Shown: piece by piece, positions 1 to 8,028 of the stretch
How the letters are laid out: each line of letters begins with the position of its first letter
Position numbering within the stretch: the first letter of the stretch is position 1
Assembly (NCBI GenBank): GCA_904502115.1
Contig: CAJGDW010000005.1
Span: 1-32,146, forward strand
DNA length: 32,146 bases
From: Paludibacteraceae bacterium
GTDB lineage: Bacteria; Bacteroidota; Bacteroidia; Bacteroidales; Paludibacteraceae
Direction of reading: 5' to 3'
Position numbers and translations under genes: made by a program
The notes under the pieces: generated by a model
What the model was told of the DNA's origin: nothing
Databases searched by the model: none
Seen by the model: the letters and a program-made list of their open reading frames with translations, nothing else

Positions 1-89
1 TGTATATACTTAACACTGTATCCTTCTTCTAACATATGCATATACTTTAGTCGTTCTGCATATCCATGTTTGTTACGCTTTTTTGACAT
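1..89 (-). CDS. IS3-family transposase OrfA-like protein, N-terminal fragment
   Basis: An open frame starts at ATG 87-89 on the minus strand and stays open to the window edge (29 codons). The peptide begins MSKKRNKHGYAERLKYMHML and continues with EEGYS and a helix-turn-helix-like stretch. The basic start and the 'LEEG-S' pattern fit the HTH domain at the N terminus of IS3-family OrfA proteins, which bind the element's terminal repeats. No ribosome-binding site is visible because the ATG follows directly on the T-run of the terminal hairpin. That is common in insertion sequences, where poor initiation keeps transposase low. Partial; the rest lies outside the window. Confidence 0.5.
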   Translation of the reverse strand, partial: MSKKRNKHGYAERLKYMHMLEEGYSVKYI

Positions 90-127
90 AAAAAACCCCG
101 AAAGTTTTTTGTCTAACTTTCGGGGTT
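88..127 (-). terminator. Strong hairpin with T-run inside the IS end
   Basis: AACCCCGAAAGTT (94-106) pairs perfectly with AACTTTCGGGGTT (115-127) around an 8-base loop. On the minus strand it is followed by six T residues (93-88), the form of an intrinsic terminator. It would end transcripts coming from the DUF5723 operon and also shield the transposase frame, whose ATG follows directly, from read-through. The same bases form the probable terminal inverted repeat of the insertion sequence. Confidence 0.6.
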
Positions 128-173
128 CATATCAAAATTTGGTCGCTTTTTTTGGTTTATAGCGTGGCGTTGT

Positions 174-1772
174 TTACAACTTCACCACATTGGTTCCGCC
201 TACCTCATCGCCTTGCACCTCTTCTACTTTTTCGGTAACGGTTTCGGTTACTGTGGTATTAGACACCGAGGTTTCTACTTCGACAAGCTCAGAGACCGCT
301 TGGGGCTCAGGAACCGCTTGAGGCTCTGCTGCAGGTTCTTCTGCAGTTACCTCGGGGATGGCAGCCAAGTCGGCAGCTTTGGCCGTTAACCGTTTGGTAT
401 TATCTTTGGTTTTAAAGGTAAGCACCACACCGGCTTGCACGTTAACAGCTTGCGATTTATACGGAATACCCTGTGCCGAATAATACAAAGGCGTATAGTC
501 GGTTGCTACGTAGAAATTAAACGGAGGCAATTTAATGTCCATACCAAATCCAATGGTAGACCATCCACCCGACACAAACGAGTAACCAGCCGAAATGCCA
601 AACCAGTGGCAAGGACGAATTTTATAGTTCAAACTCACCTCTTCCGATACGTATTTAGACATAAATTCGGTTTTAGACACCACGCCTACACTCATCATAT
701 TACGCAAGAAACTGTATTCTGCCCCTACGTACAATTTACCACGGGTTTCTTGTACATAACCACCTTTGGTATTGTCCACATGCAACGATCCTTTTACCGA
801 AGCAAGCAGTGAATCCACTAGGTTAACAGGATTATTCATATCGTAATAAACACCCGTAAAAGCACCATCTATTTTACCCGATGCAGACGTTAAGTTGTTC
901 CAGTACATAAAACCAATGTCTTTCAAAGACAAACTAAGGGTTAACTCAGGAACAGGTTTATATGCAACACCCAAATCGATGGCTGCACCCAGACTGGGTT
1001 TATAGAAAGATAAAATATTCTCGATATCAGTAACCAATAGTTCAGCAATACCTCCATCGCTGCCTGGAACAAAAGAAACACCTGGAACCGACAAATTCAC
1101 GTTTCCTTTACCCAATAATTTCCATTCTTGACTCGATGCTTCCAAATACAACTCCTCAAAAGAAGCCTCGCCTGCTGCCGCACCTACCAATAGATGCAAA
1201 CGACCACCTACCGTCCACTTATCGTTGATTTGATGGGTATAACCACCTGACAAATCCAAGTAAGCATGACCATTCAAACGCAACGAACTCAAATCGTAAC
1301 GGTTAATACCTTCTTCATCGGGCGTTCCATAAAATGCCAATGAAACAAAATCTTTGGGTAAAGCGAACATAAGATCGGTTCTTGCCGAAAGATTAAAGGT
1401 AAAATATCCGCGTTCTTTTACTTTCATACCAAAGCCCAACAACGTTACATCTACATCGGCAGTTGTATGGGTAGTATTACGCAATTTGGCAAATAAGGCA
1501 TCTTTATTACCATAGTCAGGATGCAAGAAGGTTACCAATTGACCATCTTTTACGTAGAAAATATCGTTTAAACTCAAGCCACCCAATCCAAATGCTGCCG
1601 ATACATTAGAAATACCAGGTAGTTCTACATAGGTATCCGACAAAGGACGCAAAGCAGGGTTTTGGTAATTTTGGAAAGGCAAAATATCCATAAAGTACAA
1701 CGAGTTTGTCGCAGCAAACACACCTATACTCATGGTTACTAACGCAAGTAGTAAAATCTTAATTCGTTTCAT
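174..1772 (-). CDS. DUF5723-family outer-membrane beta-barrel protein
   Basis: This 532-residue protein has a cleavable signal peptide (basic MKRIK, hydrophobic core, cleavage near VFAAT at about residue 20). Its body is rich in alternating aromatic/polar strands, and the N-terminal motif with FQNYQNPALRP is typical of the DUF5723 group of Bacteroidetes. Those are predicted outer-membrane barrels related in fold to PorV/FadL-like proteins. Residues from about 470 to 525 are a Pro/Glu/Val/Thr-rich low-complexity tail (EVTAEEPAAEPQAVPEPQAV and onward) with no OmpA domain after it, although some relatives have one. The start is well supported: a GGAGG sequence overlaps the stop codon of the upstream lipoprotein gene 13 bases away, so the two genes are probably translationally linked. 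The function is not known; surface or secretion-related is an inference. Confidence 0.65.
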   Translation of the reverse strand: MKRIKILLLALVTMSIGVFAATNSLYFMDILPFQNYQNPALRPLSDTYVELPGISNVSAAFGLGGLSLNDIFYVKDGQLVTFLHPDYGNKDALFAKLRNTTHTTADVDVTLLGFGMKVKERGYFTFNLSARTDLMFALPKDFVSLAFYGTPDEEGINRYDLSSLRLNGHAYLDLSGGYTHQINDKWTVGGRLHLLVGAAAGEASFEELYLEASSQEWKLLGKGNVNLSVPGVSFVPGSDGGIAELLVTDIENILSFYKPSLGAAIDLGVAYKPVPELTLSLSLKDIGFMYWNNLTSASGKIDGAFTGVYYDMNNPVNLVDSLLASVKGSLHVDNTKGGYVQETRGKLYVGAEYSFLRNMMSVGVVSKTEFMSKYVSEEVSLNYKIRPCHWFGISAGYSFVSGGWSTIGFGMDIKLPPFNFYVATDYTPLYYSAQGIPYKSQAVNVQAGVVLTFKTKDNTKRLTAKAADLAAIPEVTAEEPAAEPQAVPEPQAVSELVEVETSVSNTTVTETVTEKVEEVQGDEVGGTNVVKL

Positions 1773-1785
1773 CTTACATTCCCTC

Positions 1786-3513
1786 CTATTCGTTAAAATT
1801 AACCACTAAAGCACCGTTTAGATAAACATTGGCTCTTAACTCCAACCAATCGCTAGTGCGTAAACGAACGGTTTTCAATTCATCGTTGGCCATTTTATAC
1901 GTAAATACCAACGATTCCACTTCTTGGAACAAACGCAACGCCTCGCCGTATTCATAGCGAATGCGGATGGCATTTTCTTCGATGGTGCTTTCTTGCACAT
2001 AACCATCGGCATCTACCTTACCGGCAACAATCTTAAACGACTGATTGGCCTCTGGCATGACAGGCTGACCATCGTAACCTAAATAAGACAAGGTACCTTC
2101 TACACCAATTGGCAAGAAGTTGGTATACGATAATTTAAGCACGCATTCCGTTTCTGGAGTCAACTGCAACACATCCATATCAGCAGGTTCGCTCATAAAG
2201 GCCACAGTGTCAAAACGGGTAATATGGAAGTTCTTATCAGGATCTTCTGCGCCTTCAAACCACAACGGAAGTTTGGTATTTTCTTTCAGTGCCATATCAC
2301 TTTGTTGGAAGAAATAGTGCACATTGTCTTTGTTATTATCGACAGATCGAATGCGATAATGGTACCTTAATTTGTTGGGATTGATTTTAAACAAACGGTC
2401 GGTGTGGCCATATTCACGGTCAAATACCGTATCGCTTTGGCAAATAATAGACGATAGGTCAAAGTTCATCAATTCCTCGTGCGACAAGCCCTTAATGGCA
2501 TCGTACGATGGGGTTCTCACCACCATCGAGGTAGTATCAGGGTCAGGGCCACCAAAATCGGCACGTACTTTTTCGCCTGTACGTGTATCAATGGCCTCTA
2601 CATAGTCGATGTAATAACGCACAGGAACACCAATGTTGTTTACACACGACATTTGAATCTGTGGATCGTAAAAAGGAAAGAACGAATCTTCTTGTTGAAA
2701 ATCTTTGGTATAATTAAAATCGATGATTTTTTCGCCTTCGTAAATATCGCGTGCAGTACCTATGTTCATATAGGTAATGTATGGCATTAAGTGGTCTAAA
2801 TCTACCACAATATCAATCTTATTGCCCGATTCAAAAGGTTCGGTAGAGTGAATAAAACCGTGCACATGGAAAGTCACTTTGTTTTGACCGTTCAAGTACA
2901 ACATGGCTTTGTACAAGTTCAACGAAGCCTCTGTGTGTTGTTCGGTAATAGGCACACGAACGGTATTGTTGGGATACACAGTTGGATCCAACACAATTGC
3001 ATCCTCTGGGAAAACAAAATCGATGTACGAATCGTCTGCCAACGGCATGGTAACATCAATTAAAATTTTCGCATCGCATTGGTCAAACAAAATACTGTCC
3101 AAACGTTCGTTTTCGTTGGTATTCAATTCGGGGAAGGTAATGGTATAATCCAGGTCAATTTCGCCCGATGTAATCATTACATCTGGCAACTCCTCGCCTG
3201 CACTCACTTGGAAATCAAAAGAACCTTTGGGAAGGACTTTCAATTGATCGATGAGTTCGTTACCCATGTACTGCGAATCCACGTACAAAAGATACATTTC
3301 ATCGTCTTCTACCACCAACTTCATGCCGCCCAAACTATCGGTCAACAGGTCGTTGATTTTTAGGCGCGAATAGGCCAAAGGCGCCACCAATTCGGTTTCT
3401 ACTTTTATGGTTGGATCCAAATTTGAAAAGTCATATTGGTTATCGACACAAGCGGTCAACAAGCACAATACAGACAACACAACACAGATCCACCCTCTTT
3501 TTACATGCTTCAT
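1786..3513 (-). CDS. Large lipoprotein of unknown function, partner of the DUF5723 gene
   Basis: A 575-residue protein starting MKHVKRGWICVVLSVLCLLT, followed by A and a lipobox Cys at about residue 22 (LLTAC). The mature N terminus CVDNQYD carries acidic residues, as in Bacteroidetes lipoproteins exported to the outer leaflet. The rest is predicted mostly beta, without a domain I can name. Phrases such as NRDYHYRIRSVDNN-like segments and many Asp/Tyr residues suggest an extracellular beta-sandwich protein. It is the first gene of a two-gene operon with the DUF5723 barrel, so the pair may form one envelope complex (inference from context). A TATCTTTG -7 element lies upstream at 3549-3556. Confidence 0.6.
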   Translation of the reverse strand: MKHVKRGWICVVLSVLCLLTACVDNQYDFSNLDPTIKVETELVAPLAYSRLKINDLLTDSLGGMKLVVEDDEMYLLYVDSQYMGNELIDQLKVLPKGSFDFQVSAGEELPDVMITSGEIDLDYTITFPELNTNENERLDSILFDQCDAKILIDVTMPLADDSYIDFVFPEDAIVLDPTVYPNNTVRVPITEQHTEASLNLYKAMLYLNGQNKVTFHVHGFIHSTEPFESGNKIDIVVDLDHLMPYITYMNIGTARDIYEGEKIIDFNYTKDFQQEDSFFPFYDPQIQMSCVNNIGVPVRYYIDYVEAIDTRTGEKVRADFGGPDPDTTSMVVRTPSYDAIKGLSHEELMNFDLSSIICQSDTVFDREYGHTDRLFKINPNKLRYHYRIRSVDNNKDNVHYFFQQSDMALKENTKLPLWFEGAEDPDKNFHITRFDTVAFMSEPADMDVLQLTPETECVLKLSYTNFLPIGVEGTLSYLGYDGQPVMPEANQSFKIVAGKVDADGYVQESTIEENAIRIRYEYGEALRLFQEVESLVFTYKMANDELKTVRLRTSDWLELRANVYLNGALVVNFNE

Positions 3514-3548
3514 TATGATTATTTTTTGATTGATTCAGATTATAGGGT

Positions 3549-3579
3549 CAAAGATAGGGCTTATTTCTTAATTTATTAA
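3549..3579 (-). promoter_or_regulatory. Bacteroidetes-type promoter for the lipoprotein/DUF5723 operon
   Basis: On the minus strand TATCTTTG (3556-3549) matches the TAnnTTTG -7 consensus. Twenty bases upstream there is only TTA (3579-3577) in place of the TTG of the -33 box. It sits about 36 bases before the lipoprotein start and just downstream of the helicase stop, in the right place to start the operon. Confidence 0.5.
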
Positions 3580-3586
3580 CTTTTAT

Positions 3587-4975
3587 TTAGAAAAAATCAT
3601 CCTTAAACTGCACAAGATACAACTTATCGGTAGCACGTGTAACCGCTGTATAAAGCCAACGCATAAAGTTGGTATCAATTTGTTCCTTAGCAAGCGGTCC
3701 CATATCCACGTACACGTGTTTCCATTGTCCCCCTTGCGCCTTATGGCAGGTAACGGCATACGCCATGCGCACCAACAAGGCATTCAAGTGCTCATCTTGG
3801 CGCATTTTTTTGTAACGATCCCGTTTGTTGCGAATGTGCGCATAATCTTCTTCGACAGCCAAGAACAAGCGTTTTTGCAATTCCTGCAGTTGCTGAGGCG
3901 ACTCGCACAAAAGCGAATCTTGCAGCAACATTACCTCTATTTCGGTGTCGTAATCGACCAAACGCAAGGTGGCACGTACAAATTGCATATCGTACAAGGT
4001 ATGACTACCATTTAGTCGCACCACTTCTGCCATATCGCCATTGGCAATGAGTTCGATACCATAATCCAATCCGTAAAAATAGTTGTTCTTCACCACCATC
4101 AGCCAATCGGCATTTTCTAGCATTTCTTCGCGGTACAAGATACGTCCTCGAATGCCATTGGCATACATAAAAGCCTTTTTATTGGAACGGGTAATAATGA
4201 GTGTTTCGTCCATGCCTACGGTGCGGTAAGAATCTTCGAGTGTACTAACAAAGTTGCTACCATCTACCCTAGCCACATCGGCATGGGTTTGCAAGCGCAA
4301 CAAGTGAGGCGTTACTAATTGATTGCGTATTTCGGTGGCATTTTGCAAGATTCCACTGGCCGCTTCTTGGCGCACAACGGTGGTAAGAGTATGTTCTATT
4401 ACGTGCAAGCCGCACCCCTGCAACCAAGTAGCAGACAAGGCCAAACTTTCGTTTTGCATTACAGGTGGCAACTGGGCATCATCGCCCAACAGCAACAATT
4501 TACACCCTGGAGCACCGCCAAATACGTACTTGAGCATATCGTCCATCACCCTACCGCTGCCAAACTGCTTATCGCCATCGGACGATAACATCGAGGCTTC
4601 GTCTACCACAAACAAGGCATTGCGCATGCGGTTAAAGCCCAACTCAAAACGGGCGCCAATCTCTGGTGACGATTGTCGGTAAATGGTACGATGCACGGTT
4701 GCCGCATCAAACCCTGCATACATAGAAAGGACTTTTGCCGCACGACCCGTAGGCGCCATCAGTACAAAAGGCATATCCAGATCGATGCACGTTTTCACCA
4801 AGGCAGCTACCAACGTGGTTTTGCCTGTACCAGCATAACCCTTTAACAAAAATGTAGAGCGTTCTACAGACGAATCCAAAAACAAAGCCAGTTTACCAAT
4901 GGCTTGTTCTTGCTCTGGTGTGGGGGTGTATTGAAAAGCATCGCGCAAAGTAGATGCATAGAAGTTATGTATCAT
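3587..4975 (-). CDS. RecD-like superfamily 1 DNA helicase
   Basis: An ATP-dependent helicase of the short RecD2/Dda-like type common in Bacteroidetes, 462 residues from the preferred start. The Walker A motif is GYAGTGKTT (residues 46-54), Walker B is VVDEASML (about 130), and a QLPPV motif (LLLGDDAQLPP) follows. The C-terminal UvrD_C_2 part has TCHKAQGGQW and the arginine-bearing WLYTAVTRA motif. Such enzymes unwind DNA 5' to 3' in repair or replication restart. I chose ATG at 4975 (MIHNFYAS). The longer frame from a TTG at 5029 would begin upstream of the -7 box (5010-5017) that best fits its promoter, so it cannot be in the transcript. No exonuclease domain is present. Confidence 0.85.
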   Translation of the reverse strand: MIHNFYASTLRDAFQYTPTPEQEQAIGKLALFLDSSVERSTFLLKGYAGTGKTTLVAALVKTCIDLDMPFVLMAPTGRAAKVLSMYAGFDAATVHRTIYRQSSPEIGARFELGFNRMRNALFVVDEASMLSSDGDKQFGSGRVMDDMLKYVFGGAPGCKLLLLGDDAQLPPVMQNESLALSATWLQGCGLHVIEHTLTTVVRQEAASGILQNATEIRNQLVTPHLLRLQTHADVARVDGSNFVSTLEDSYRTVGMDETLIITRSNKKAFMYANGIRGRILYREEMLENADWLMVVKNNYFYGLDYGIELIANGDMAEVVRLNGSHTLYDMQFVRATLRLVDYDTEIEVMLLQDSLLCESPQQLQELQKRLFLAVEEDYAHIRNKRDRYKKMRQDEHLNALLVRMAYAVTCHKAQGGQWKHVYVDMGPLAKEQIDTNFMRWLYTAVTRATDKLYLVQFKDDFF

Positions 4976-5009
4976 CTTATAAGAAATGGGGCATATTTTA
5001 ACAAACAAA

Positions 5010-5040
5010 CAAAGATAATAAATGCTCAAATATTGCGCAA
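5010..5040 (-). promoter_or_regulatory. Promoter of the helicase gene
   Basis: On the minus strand TTG (5040-5038), 20 bases, then TATCTTTG (5017-5010), an exact match to the Bacteroidetes -33/-7 pattern. Transcription would start near 5003, about 28 bases before ATG 4975. The -33 box is one half of the palindrome TTGCGCAA (5033-5040) that it shares with the divergent promoter. Confidence 0.7.
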
Positions 5041-5063
5041 ATAAATAAATTTACCTACATTTG
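5033..5063 (+). promoter_or_regulatory. Promoter of the 5108 operon
   Basis: TTG (5033-5035), a 20-base spacer, then TACATTTG (5056-5063), a canonical Bacteroidetes promoter. The start would be near 5069-5070, giving a leader of about 38 bases before ATG 5108. It mirrors the helicase promoter exactly about the centre of TTGCGCAA. Confidence 0.7.
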
Positions 5064-5107
5064 CAAAGTAAAATCTATAAAAGTCAAAAACTAAAAAAAT
5101 ATATCAC

Positions 5108-5824
5108 ATGAATAAGGTAGTAAACAACGTAATGAAGGTGTTGCTAGTTGTAGCTGCGGTAGCATTAGCATGGATGTCGTACCGAAGCATTATGACACCT
5201 ATTGAATTTAACGAAATCAAAGAGCAACGCGAAGATGCTGTAATTGAACGTCTAAAAGATATTCGTATCGTAGAAAATGAATATCGCAAAATCACCGGCG
5301 ACTACACTGATAACATCGACACACTACTTCATTGGCTTAAAACAGCCGAAGCGCTCATTATTGTGAAAGAAGGCGAACTTACCGACAAACAATTGGAAGA
5401 AGGTTTGACTGAAGCCAAAATGTGGGAAATGGAAAAAGCTAAAAAAGCAGCTGATCCTTCGTACGAAATGACTTTTGTGCGCGATACTACTACTCAACCT
5501 ATGGTACAAGCTTTGTTCCAAAGACTTGACTATCCTGTAGATTCATTGCGTTACATTCCTTTCTCGTCTCCTCGTAAAGAATTCAAATTGCAAAAAGCCG
5601 AAATCCTTACCAACCACTCTATTCCGGTAAAAGTAATGTGTGCGCAAGCTTCATACGAAGATTTCTTGGGCGACCTTGACAAACAACAACTTGTCAACCT
5701 AATTGCATCGCACGAGAACGACGAAGAAACTGCAAAAACAACTGGTCAAAAATATCAAAAATTCCCTGGTATCCAATTTGGAGACATTAACAAACCTAAC
5801 AACAATGCAGGTAACTGGGAATAA
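5108..5824 (+). CDS. Conserved membrane-anchored hypothetical protein
   Basis: A 238-residue protein with one N-terminal membrane segment (about residues 8-24, VMKVLLVVAAVALAWMSY), which would leave the rest outside the cytoplasmic membrane. A helical, charge-rich region follows (IEFNEIKEQREDAVIERLKD and onward, about 30-120), then a less regular C-terminal half ending in Asn/Gly-rich PNNNAGNWE. I do not recognise a named domain. It resembles short uncharacterised proteins found upstream of DUF3822/rsmD in Bacteroidales. It leads a three-gene plus-strand operon: its last 20 bases overlap the DUF3822 gene, which overlaps rsmD in turn. Confidence 0.6.
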   Translation: MNKVVNNVMKVLLVVAAVALAWMSYRSIMTPIEFNEIKEQREDAVIERLKDIRIVENEYRKITGDYTDNIDTLLHWLKTAEALIIVKEGELTDKQLEEGLTEAKMWEMEKAKKAADPSYEMTFVRDTTTQPMVQALFQRLDYPVDSLRYIPFSSPRKEFKLQKAEILTNHSIPVKVMCAQASYEDFLGDLDKQQLVNLIASHENDEETAKTTGQKYQKFPGIQFGDINKPNNNAGNWE

Positions 5825-6521
5825 TATTTCTTTTCCCCATAAGTCCATCCGTCTTTCCATGGATGGACTTTCTTTTTTTCAGGCAAAGGCTTGGAAACGC
5901 ATCGATTTTTCGGCTAAAGACTTGCAGCTAAACCAAGCCCTAGCACGTTTATTTTGCGAAGAAGCCTTGCAAGATGTCACATGCGCTAACATCGAGGTTG
6001 ACTTTCCTTTTACAACACTCATTCCCAGTCAATTACTAAACAAGCAAGATGCATTGTCGGTGTACAAATTTCATTTCCCAGAAACAGACTCCACCCAATT
6101 GGTAGTTTGTTCGCAAGAAATTCCTGGTTTTAACATTACCTTGCTATTTGGTATTCCACGCACCCACTACCTACTTGCCAACAAGTTGTTCCAGCAAGTA
6201 CAATGGCACCACCATTTGTACAATCACATTAGCAACTGCCTAAAATTCACCAAACAAAAAGGTGAAACACAAGCATGGATATGGGCCAATTCATCGCATG
6301 TACACATTACAGTTGCCAACAACGGTTCGTTGCTTTTTGCCAACTATTTTCCAATTAGCTGCCAACACGATATCCTATACTACACAGCTAAAGTGTTTGA
6401 GCAACACCAACTATCGCAACAACATACCCCTACCTACGTAATGGAAAGCGAACTAGCCTACCAAATCTTAGTTAACCACCTGGCATTATGCCATTATACC
6501 AATAATTATGCGCATTGTTAG
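5805..6521 (+). CDS. DUF3822-family protein
   Basis: 238 residues. The N-terminal KSIRLSMDGLSFF matches the characteristic opening of DUF3822 proteins, Bacteroidetes proteins with a predicted actin/ASKHA-like fold that usually sit directly upstream of rsmD, as here (14-base overlap). I chose ATG 5805 because the conserved SIRLSMDG motif must be inside the protein. The frame stays open further 5' to 5703, but that part lies in the coding region of the preceding gene. The start overlaps the previous gene by 20 bases, suggesting coupled translation. The function is unknown. A terminator-like hairpin (5841-5879) falls inside the coding sequence of the conserved motif. Confidence 0.7.
   Translation: MQVTGNNISFPHKSIRLSMDGLSFFQAKAWKRIDFSAKDLQLNQALARLFCEEALQDVTCANIEVDFPFTTLIPSQLLNKQDALSVYKFHFPETDSTQLVVCSQEIPGFNITLLFGIPRTHYLLANKLFQQVQWHHHLYNHISNCLKFTKQKGETQAWIWANSSHVHITVANNGSLLFANYFPISCQHDILYYTAKVFEQHQLSQQHTPTYVMESELAYQILVNHLALCHYTNNYAHC
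5841..5879 (+). terminator. Terminator-like hairpin inside the 5' end of the DUF3822 gene
   Basis: AAGTCCATCC (5841-5850) pairs perfectly with GGATGGACTT (5861-5870) across a 10-base loop and is followed by TCTTTTTTT. It has the form of an intrinsic terminator for transcripts from the 5108 promoter, yet it lies within the DUF3822 coding frame. It may act as a partial terminator or attenuator when the region is not being translated. Confidence 0.55.
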
Positions 6522-7062
6522 TGGTTTTTTAAAAGGCAGACGTTTTACGCCTCCTACCCAATTAAAAGCACGTCCTACTACCGATTTTGCAAAAGAAGGC
6601 TTGTTTAACCTGCTTTCCAATCGCATGGAACTAGAAGACATCCATGTATTGGAACTGTTTTCGGGAAGCGGTAGCATTGGATTGGAATTTATATCGCGCG
6701 GCGCCACCAGCGTAACCGGCGTAGAAATCAGTGCCCAACACATTGGTTACATTCGTAAAATAATGGCCGAACTCGGCGTAAAAAACTACTACCTACAAAA
6801 AGCCGATGTATTCAAGTACCTAGAACGTGCTTCTGGTAGTTATCAACTTATTTTTGCCGATCCACCCTACCAATTAAAAGAATTGCCTACCCTACCTCAA
6901 ATCATTATTGAAAAAGGATTATTGGCCCCCGATGGCATTTTTATTTTGGAACACGGCAGGGAACATCAATTTGAAAACCATCCGCATTTTATAGAAGAAA
7001 GAAAATACGGCAACGTACACTTTACTTTTTTTGCTGCGACACCTGTAGCCGAAGAAAAATAG
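6508..7062 (+). CDS. rsmD: 16S rRNA (guanine(966)-N2)-methyltransferase RsmD
   Basis: 184 residues, the normal length for RsmD, which methylates G966 of 16S rRNA using S-adenosylmethionine. The sequence opens MRIVSGFLKGRRF with RPTTDFAKEGLFN, both hallmarks of the family. The SAM-binding motif LELFSGSGSIGLEF lies around residues 48-61 and the catalytic motif FADPPYQ around 114-120. It overlaps the DUF3822 gene by 14 bases. Its last 41 bases overlap the convergent endonuclease/phosphatase-fold gene on the other strand, so the two 3' ends share sequence. Confidence 0.92.
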   Translation: MRIVSGFLKGRRFTPPTQLKARPTTDFAKEGLFNLLSNRMELEDIHVLELFSGSGSIGLEFISRGATSVTGVEISAQHIGYIRKIMAELGVKNYYLQKADVFKYLERASGSYQLIFADPPYQLKELPTLPQIIIEKGLLAPDGIFILEHGREHQFENHPHFIEERKYGNVHFTFFAATPVAEEK

Positions 7063-8026
7063 GCAAATGATCGGAGTATCCTCCTATATAACGAGGGCCT
7101 AAATAGGTGCGATAAGGTTTGTATCCCATGTGGGTAGCATCTGCTTCTAAAAGAAAATCATCTTTAAAGATATAACCACGTTTATCTTCCACCACCCAAC
7201 CATCGCCTTGCAGTAATTCTGGCGATACCATAAATTGGTCAAAAAGCGACCATTCTGCTTTGTATTTATACGTGCCACCTTGATGGGGCATGATGTTCAC
7301 CAAACGAGTGCTATCCGACGTTTGTGCCAATGGAACGGCACCCAAGGTATGTAAAATACTTTCATCAGAGGGAGTATCGTTAAAATCGCCCATAATCAAT
7401 ACCGAAGCATGGAGCGATTGTTGCAATATACTATCTGCAACGTTTCGCACCAACTGCAAGGCTTGTTTCCGACGTACATTGGCCTGTTCACCGCCACGCC
7501 TAGATGGTGCATGACATACCATCACGTGCAAGGTATCGGTTCCTGCCAGCAAGCCTTTTACGTACAAAATATCGCGGCTGCAACCTGCCTCCTGAAAACA
7601 AACACGAATGGGTTCGCTTTTTAGGGGCATAAACCACCTGGACTGGTACAAAAGCGCCACATCAATGCCGCGTGCATCGGGCGATTCGTAATGAATGGTT
7701 TTGTATTGGTAGGTAGACAAGGGTTTGTAACGAACCAGTTCCTTTAACACTGTAGCATTCTCTACCTCGCACAATCCCACCAACGCCGGAGGCACTCCTT
7801 TCCCTACCGCTGCAATAACACGGGCAATGTTCTGACGTTTGGCAGTATAGCGTTTCCAGGTCCAATGCTTGGGTGCATCGGGCAAAAAATCATTGTCATT
7901 GGTAAGAGAATCGTCTACGCAATCAAAGTAGTTCTCGACATTGTAAAACATCAGGGTACACGATGTATCCTGTGCCACAACCGAAGTAAATAGCCAACAA
8001 AAAAGAAAAAGAAAAATGGGGCGCAT
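7022..8026 (-). CDS. Secreted endonuclease/exonuclease/phosphatase-fold protein
   Basis: 334 residues with a signal peptide (MRPIFLFLFCWLFTSVVAQ, cleavage near residue 19) and the EEP superfamily pattern: MFYNVENYFD near the mature start, GLCEVEN with the metal-binding Glu, MGDFNDTPSD, and the C-terminal SDHLPIFL with the catalytic Asp-His. Members cleave phosphodiesters in DNA, nucleotides or lipids; exported Bacteroidetes versions are often called endonuclease/exonuclease/phosphatase family proteins. The substrate cannot be told from sequence. It starts two bases after the stop of the beta-helix lipoprotein gene, so both are one operon, and its 3' end overlaps rsmD by 41 bases. Confidence 0.85.
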   Translation of the reverse strand: MRPIFLFLFCWLFTSVVAQDTSCTLMFYNVENYFDCVDDSLTNDNDFLPDAPKHWTWKRYTAKRQNIARVIAAVGKGVPPALVGLCEVENATVLKELVRYKPLSTYQYKTIHYESPDARGIDVALLYQSRWFMPLKSEPIRVCFQEAGCSRDILYVKGLLAGTDTLHVMVCHAPSRRGGEQANVRRKQALQLVRNVADSILQQSLHASVLIMGDFNDTPSDESILHTLGAVPLAQTSDSTRLVNIMPHQGGTYKYKAEWSLFDQFMVSPELLQGDGWVVEDKRGYIFKDDFLLEADATHMGYKPYRTYLGPRYIGGYSDHLPIFLRLQVSQQKK

Positions 8027-8028
8027 GG

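Larger units (their letters stand above)
1..129 (-). mobile_element. End of an IS3-family (IS150-like) insertion sequence, truncated by window edge
   Basis: Read on the minus strand, the element appears to begin with TGAACCCCGAAAGTTAGACA at 129-110. This resembles the terminal inverted repeats of the IS150 group of IS3-family elements, which start with TG. It is followed at once by a second copy of the repeat core in inverse orientation (115-127 against 94-106, 13-bp perfect arms) and then by a transposase-like reading frame that runs off the window. The element lies 44 bases downstream of the DUF5723 gene stop, so it appears to have inserted behind that operon without breaking it. The far end and the target duplication are outside the window, so the family assignment rests on the terminus and about 29 codons. 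Confidence 0.55.

Noticed and set aside
435..812. 125-codon plus-strand frame inside the DUF5723 gene
   Set aside because: Antisense shadow of a well-supported coding region; no start signal or recognisable domain.
4976..5029. Longer helicase start from TTG 5029
   Set aside because: The extra codons cover the helicase's own -7 box, so they would be upstream of the transcription start; ATG 4975 is preferred.
5703..5804. 5' extension of the DUF3822 frame
   Set aside because: It lies in another frame of the preceding gene, and the conserved N-terminal motif is already included from ATG 5805.
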